Source of the DNA: Platynereis dumerilii
Taxonomy: Eukaryota > Annelida > Polychaeta > Phyllodocida > Nereididae
Assembly: GCA_026936325.1 (NCBI GenBank)
Contig: JAPTHN010000044.1
Location: forward strand, 2,494,512 to 2,558,511
Direction: 5' to 3'
DNA length: 64,000 nucleotides
In this document: positions 59,934 through 64,000 of the stretch, in pieces
Layout of the letters: every line of letters starts with the position of its first letter
Numbering within the stretch: the stretch's first letter is position 1
Notes under the pieces: model-generated
Database searches by the model: none
What the model saw: the letters and a program-made list of their open reading frames with translations, nothing else
What the model was told of the DNA's origin: nothing
Program-made: the position numbers and the translations under genes

Positions 59934-61233
59934 CCGTAAAACGGCCGTTCTGCACTGCTTTGGCCGCCAAATGAGAAAAAGACTCAGTATCCTCTATCTG
60001 TCAAACCAATATAGATACATTGTATCAGGAAATATCTTTTTGCGTCTGCTAGAGTTACTTGTCTACTTTTTATGTACATTAATTTTGTTTCAATGTCATG
60101 ATACCAGTGCTTCTTGTGAAGGCCAATCTGGGAAAAAGCAGATTCGCAAAAAAGAGTGATTTTGCAGGGACGTGTCTACTTTGATCTGGGTGGGTCAAGT
60201 GCAAGCTTACACAGTGAAAACTCTGGACGATTTTTAGAGATAATATATCACAGATGCAAACTACACAGGATTTACTTATATATTATGCAATTTAGTGAGT
60301 TTAGGGCTATGGCAAATGTTACCCCAAATCTCCAAGTCAGTGTCTGGGTTACTTTGTCCATCCCTGGAAATGGCAATTGGCAAGAGTTGGAACAGTTTGT
60401 AGTTAATAGCAGTCAAGGAGGTATAAACCTTGATTTGACAAACAGGTATATGACTCTGAAAAGTATGTTAATTGCCATAGATGCAAACAAATGCCATAGG
60501 ATGGTCAAATGCAATAATTGCAATTTGTTTCATTTACAAGCATAACATAGCGATGATGTAATGGCTGCTAGGGAAGCTGTGAACCACCTTAAACATATGA
60601 TTTCATACAAAATAGCATTAGACAAAGTTATTTCATATTGGACTATTTTTTATGGTGTTTGTCAGTATAATGTTACATTGGTGAATTAAGCAAAAAATTG
60701 AAAATTAGAATAGAAATCTAAAATGTCATATGATTGATAAAAATTGTTTTAAAATGACTCCTTTTATGACTGGTAGCATATCTTACAGTCTTTTGACCTA
60801 AAAACTGGGGTATGTTCACATAATGGCATTCTGAATTAGGAGGCAGTAGTACATAGACCGTGGTACACATATCAATACTTAATTTTTGTTCAGAATCTGC
60901 GAATGAGTCACAATACATTCTAAATTACAAAAATACATTCCTCGGCTTGTTGGGTGGCCAAAATAACATAACTAATTAAATTCTACTGCAGTACATGGTA
61001 TTACATGTTCAAAATCTTATCCGGCCAAAGTTACCCCAACTCTGGGGTTACTTTGGCCAACCCTTTAATTATGTAAAACATTGAACCATAACAGATTTTG
61101 GAAAGCTGTTTTACAGATGGAAGCCTCAATTTACTGGCTGTGTTATGGCACAAAACTGTTGATATTCAACGATTAGATTTTCTCACAATACAAATTTGGC
61201 ACTCTGAAGCCGCCAAAGTACCCCGTTTTACGG
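59934..61233. mobile_element. TA-flanked MITE, family CCGTAAAACGG
   Basis: Ends CCGTAAAACGG in inversion with TA at 59,932-59,933 and 61,234-61,235. The second terminal motif, of the type GGCCAAAGTWACCCC, recurs at about 59,962, 60,319, 60,345, 61,022, 61,047 and 61,208 in both orientations. 1,300 bp. A 130-codon plus-strand frame (60,156-60,545) contains these motifs and matches no known transposase. Confidence 0.8.
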
Positions 61234-61235
61234 TA

Positions 61236-62154
61236 CAATAAGATCAGACACAGCAGAAATACTTTTTCTTATAATGGTCCCCACATATGGAACATATACT
61301 TCCTTGTGAAATTAAAAGTGCAATAAGCATTGAAGTGTTCAAGAAAATGTTAACAAAATGGGAAGGTCCCAATTGTGACTGTACCACCTATTTTCTCGCA
61401 GTTTAACTGAAAAGTAAAACTTTGAGATGATGGGCACTGCAGTCACAACGGGGACCCACATTAAATGATAATCTACATATAAGACAAATAATATTTAATC
61501 TTGTAATGTAAAACAGGGTTGTTTAAAGAAAGACCAGTCATTGGAATTGTAAGACCCGATTATGTGCCTGTTTGAGCCAATATTTTATGTTGTGTTATGT
61601 TTAAAACTGAAGTTCTTAACTCAAGTATTTTTGTGTAAGTATCTCTGTACATATTCTTTATATTTTGTACAAACATGTTTTTTCTCAATTGTTAGCAATT
61701 ATGCCACACTTGTAATGGAGTATAAACAAAAGTATAAATAAAATTATTTGAATTTGAATAAAGCCAATGCCATGAATTTCCTAATGTGCCACTTGATTTT
61801 ATGGAAGTTGTCGGCCTCCATATGAAATGTATTTTACAAGGAAACTTGCCAGATATGGTGTGACATCTGACCTCAACTTAATGCAATGTCTAAATCAATT
61901 TTGGATTATGAACTTTAGTAATATACACTGCATTTCATTATAATGCAACTATGTATTTTCACAAAATCTCAATAACAAATACAGTAGCCAGCAGATGTGA
62001 GTAGACACCTCGGAATAGGTTGCCAAATGGGCTGTAGACGTTTTATTATTATGAAATAATTCAAACGAGGGGGTTTTATTACATGTTTACCTGTGTACCT
62101 GATGTCTGGTATTAACAACAACAAAAAATATATCAATTATACCTCTGGCTATCG
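61236..62154. other. Intergenic stretch downstream of the cyclase-family gene
   Basis: 61,241-61,770 ends in 'aataaaattatttgaatttg' and carries remnants resembling a LINE C-type C-terminus and 3' UTR ('ataatggtccccacatatgg' near 61,273), suggesting a decayed LINE tail. No host exon found. Confidence 0.35.
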
Positions 62155-62160
62155 TTTAAT
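62155..62160 (-). promoter_or_regulatory. Variant polyadenylation signal ATTAAA
   Basis: ATTAAA on the minus strand 15 bases after the stop codon of the cyclase-family gene. AATAAA hexamers lie further on near 62,040 and 62,073. The real site is uncertain. Confidence 0.35.
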
Positions 62161-62174
62161 GGTTAAATTCTTAT

Positions 62175-63397
62175 TTACAAAAACAAGAAAGAAGGAGTAG
62201 GAGTGAGTCGTCCATTGCATGTGGTGCGATAACCAATCCCGTCCTCCCATTCTGCGAAAGCTCTGGCTTGAGATCCTGTGCCATTTCTGATGCTTATTGG
62301 AAGAACAGTAAATTTTGCTCCGCATTCTGGGACTTCTCCGATGCTCCTGAGGTTTTCAACGCAGAATACACCAGCTGGAAGAATCATTGTATGAAGAGAG
62401 AAGGGGTTCGCTGATGAGTCACAGGCAACAGTGTCAACGCCCATTCCGACGACATCTCTGTTATCCAGCATCCATCTAGCAGCTTCTGGGCTGATGCCAG
62501 GGTAAAGAGCCTCACCGTCAACTTCATCAGTGCCGATATACTTTGTGTTGTCACCCCAGTACTCGTCCCAACCACTGTACATCAGGACATAAGCCTTCTC
62601 AGGAATTCGTCCGTTCCTTTCTTCCCAAGCCAACACGTCTTCAACGGTGACCTCCTCCACATTTTCAAGATTGGCTCGCTCTGCAATGCTGATCACCACC
62701 AAAGGTCCCATGAACTCTTCTAAGGTTAAATCACTCAGGAATCTCCCTCCCTCTGAGAAGTGGACGGGAGCGTCAAAATGTGTTCCAAAGTGCTCCATTG
62801 TCTCGTATCGTCCTGCCGCAGAACTGCAATGTATTAATGTATGTGTTAGCACCATTTTGTGCCTTGCACTAAAAGACTGGTAGAGTGCCTGGGAACTTAT
62901 TTATGTTAAGGATGGATATGGCAGATGTAAATATTACTTACATACATACAGACATACGTTTATAAAGCATTCAACAAATCCACTCCACAAAAAAATCCAA
63001 GATAATGACTTCTGTAACCAATTGTGTCATTTTGATTGAATGTAATCACAAGTTAATGAGAAACAAAATTAAAATTTTATCTGATAGAGATCTCTTAGAT
63101 TAGATTTTAGCTTTTCGTTTTGCCATAATTGGCTTGCGAGCACTTATCACATCATTTATATGTCTACGTTATGGAATCTGCTGAAAAAAAGTCAATAATA
63201 AATGAGCAGGGTTATGCTTACAAGTTCACTCCAATGCCTGGGTTTGGTCCAAATTGGAGGTATTCATATTTAAAGGCCATCCCTTGAGCTGGCATGTAAC
63301 TCATACGTTCGGGATCCATGACCCAGCTCATGTCCTGCATCTTCCCTAGCACCAGAGCCATCAGGCCCAAGGCTGTTGCAATCTTCACTAGTGCCAT
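62175..63397 (-). CDS. Secreted cyclase/kynurenine-formamidase-family metal hydrolase, two exons
   Basis: Exon 1 is 63,397-63,222 (ATG at 63,397; donor AACTT|GTAAGC) and exon 2 is 62,823-62,175 (acceptor ACATTGCAG). The split codon TT|T joins in frame, giving 274 residues. Residues 1-18 (MALVKIATALGLMALVLG) form a signal peptide, so it should be secreted or luminal. HFGTHFDAPVHF (70-81) is the HxGTHxDxPxHF metal-binding signature of the cyclase family (PF04199), which includes bacterial KynB and isatin hydrolase. A later H...E pair (HTMILPAGVFCVENL) fits the remaining active-site region. Length is normal for the family and no defect was seen. The substrate cannot be told from sequence. An AACTTTCAG just before the ATG may be the acceptor of a 5' UTR intron. 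A MITE starts 64 bases upstream. Confidence 0.85.
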
Positions 63398-63460
63398 CTG
63401 AAAGTTGAACAAATAACTTTTGCGAAAATAGTGAACTTCTGCATTTATATAATGAGAGTG

Positions 63461-64000
63461 GGTCGGGGCAAGAAGCCCGGGTTAGGTGAGAGGCCCCCCC
63501 AGGGTTATATCTAAACTTACATTTTTGGTGCTTTTTCTGATTGATATAATTGAAGCTAAAGGCTTTTTAGGTGACGTCACAAATTTTCAGGGCAAACAGC
63601 ACCAAACCATAGAAGCAATTAAAGAAACAAAAAAAGGTGCATGGTTTTTGTAACTTTGATTAATTCTTTGAAAGTAGTTGTCAGAAATTTTTATGCTTCA
63701 CTTTATGACCATAACATATATATGATTTGGATCATATTTTTTGCATTTTAGCTCAAAATATAGAGGTCAAATTAAAATATGTGAGTTTGGGGCAAGAGGC
63801 CCCACATGGTATGGGGCATGAGGCCCCCCTTCACTGAGGCCTCGAAGCTGCTTCAGGAACCATTTCATATTGTGTGCTTTACCTTAAATCTTGATAGAAT
63901 AGCTAATTGAAATTGAGAAAATTTGGCCAAAATTAAAACATGGCAAAATATATTAAAAAATAACTGTATGAACAGAAAAATTCTGAAATTCAGAAAAAGC
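63461..64000. mobile_element. TA-flanked MITE, family GGTCGGGGC, copy 2 (cut by window end)
   Basis: Starts GGTCGGGGCAAGAAGCCCGG and follows copy 1 (58,612 onward) to the window end, with one internal deletion of about 45 bases near 63,690. The left flanking dinucleotide is TG instead of TA. It sits in the presumed promoter or 5' UTR-intron region of the cyclase-family gene. Confidence 0.8.

Noticed and set aside
60156-60545. 129-codon plus-strand frame
   Set aside because: Lies wholly inside a MITE and is studded with its iterated terminal motifs; no transposase signature.

Overview
This is AT-rich animal DNA with introns and a very high transposon load. The host genes (an ankyrin/Mab-21 nucleotidyltransferase and a secreted cyclase-family hydrolase), the tRNA-derived SINE, the CR1/L2-type LINEs and a foldback element reminiscent of sea-urchin TU elements suggest a marine invertebrate, perhaps an echinoderm, hemichordate or lancelet. 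The species cannot be fixed from sequence alone. No bacterial-style operons, CRISPR arrays, rRNA genes or free-standing tRNA genes were seen, and no retrovirus, LTR element or Polinton was recognised.

The dominating structure is a large imperfect inverted duplication. Its outer ends lie at about 10,905 and 58,195; its arms meet a 4.5 kb spacer at about 42,598-47,107. Homologous blocks can be followed in mirrored order along both arms, at roughly 5-15% divergence by eye. The arms differ by insertions that post-date the duplication (25,073-29,360; 29,883-31,134; 35,377-39,005; 40,769-42,348 on the left; 51,553-53,353 on the right) and by reciprocal minisatellite growth. Each arm carries, at its outer end and pointing outward, a copy of one gene. 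The left copy (minus strand, 10,898-14,005, three visible exons in consistent phase) encodes an ankyrin-repeat protein fused to a cGAS/Mab-21 nucleotidyltransferase that keeps the GS motif and the acidic triad, so it is a candidate cGAS-like receptor. The right copy (plus strand, 56,215-58,190) is truncated at its 5' side and broken. A third scrap of the last exon lies at 8,808-8,869.

Outside and between these genes: 0.9-6.0 kb is one foldback transposon with about 180-bp tandem repeats in its long inverted arms, hosting a nested MITE and a SINE. 10.1-10.75 kb is a TA-flanked MITE. 14-19.7 kb is a ~115-bp minisatellite broken up by at least six MITEs. 20-23.9 kb is a LINE split by a mariner-type element. 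24-29.4 kb is a nest of direct duplications and palindromes. 36-38.9 kb is a second LINE type. 42.6-47.1 kb (the spacer) holds a foldback fragment, a LINE tail and a fairly complete antisense LINE carrying a hAT-type MITE. 58.6-61.2 kb holds two further TA-flanked families. 62.2-63.4 kb (minus strand) is an apparently intact two-exon gene for a secreted cyclase/kynurenine-formamidase-family enzyme, and one more MITE begins just upstream of it at 63,461.

Most open frames elsewhere are chance or repeat-derived and were left out.
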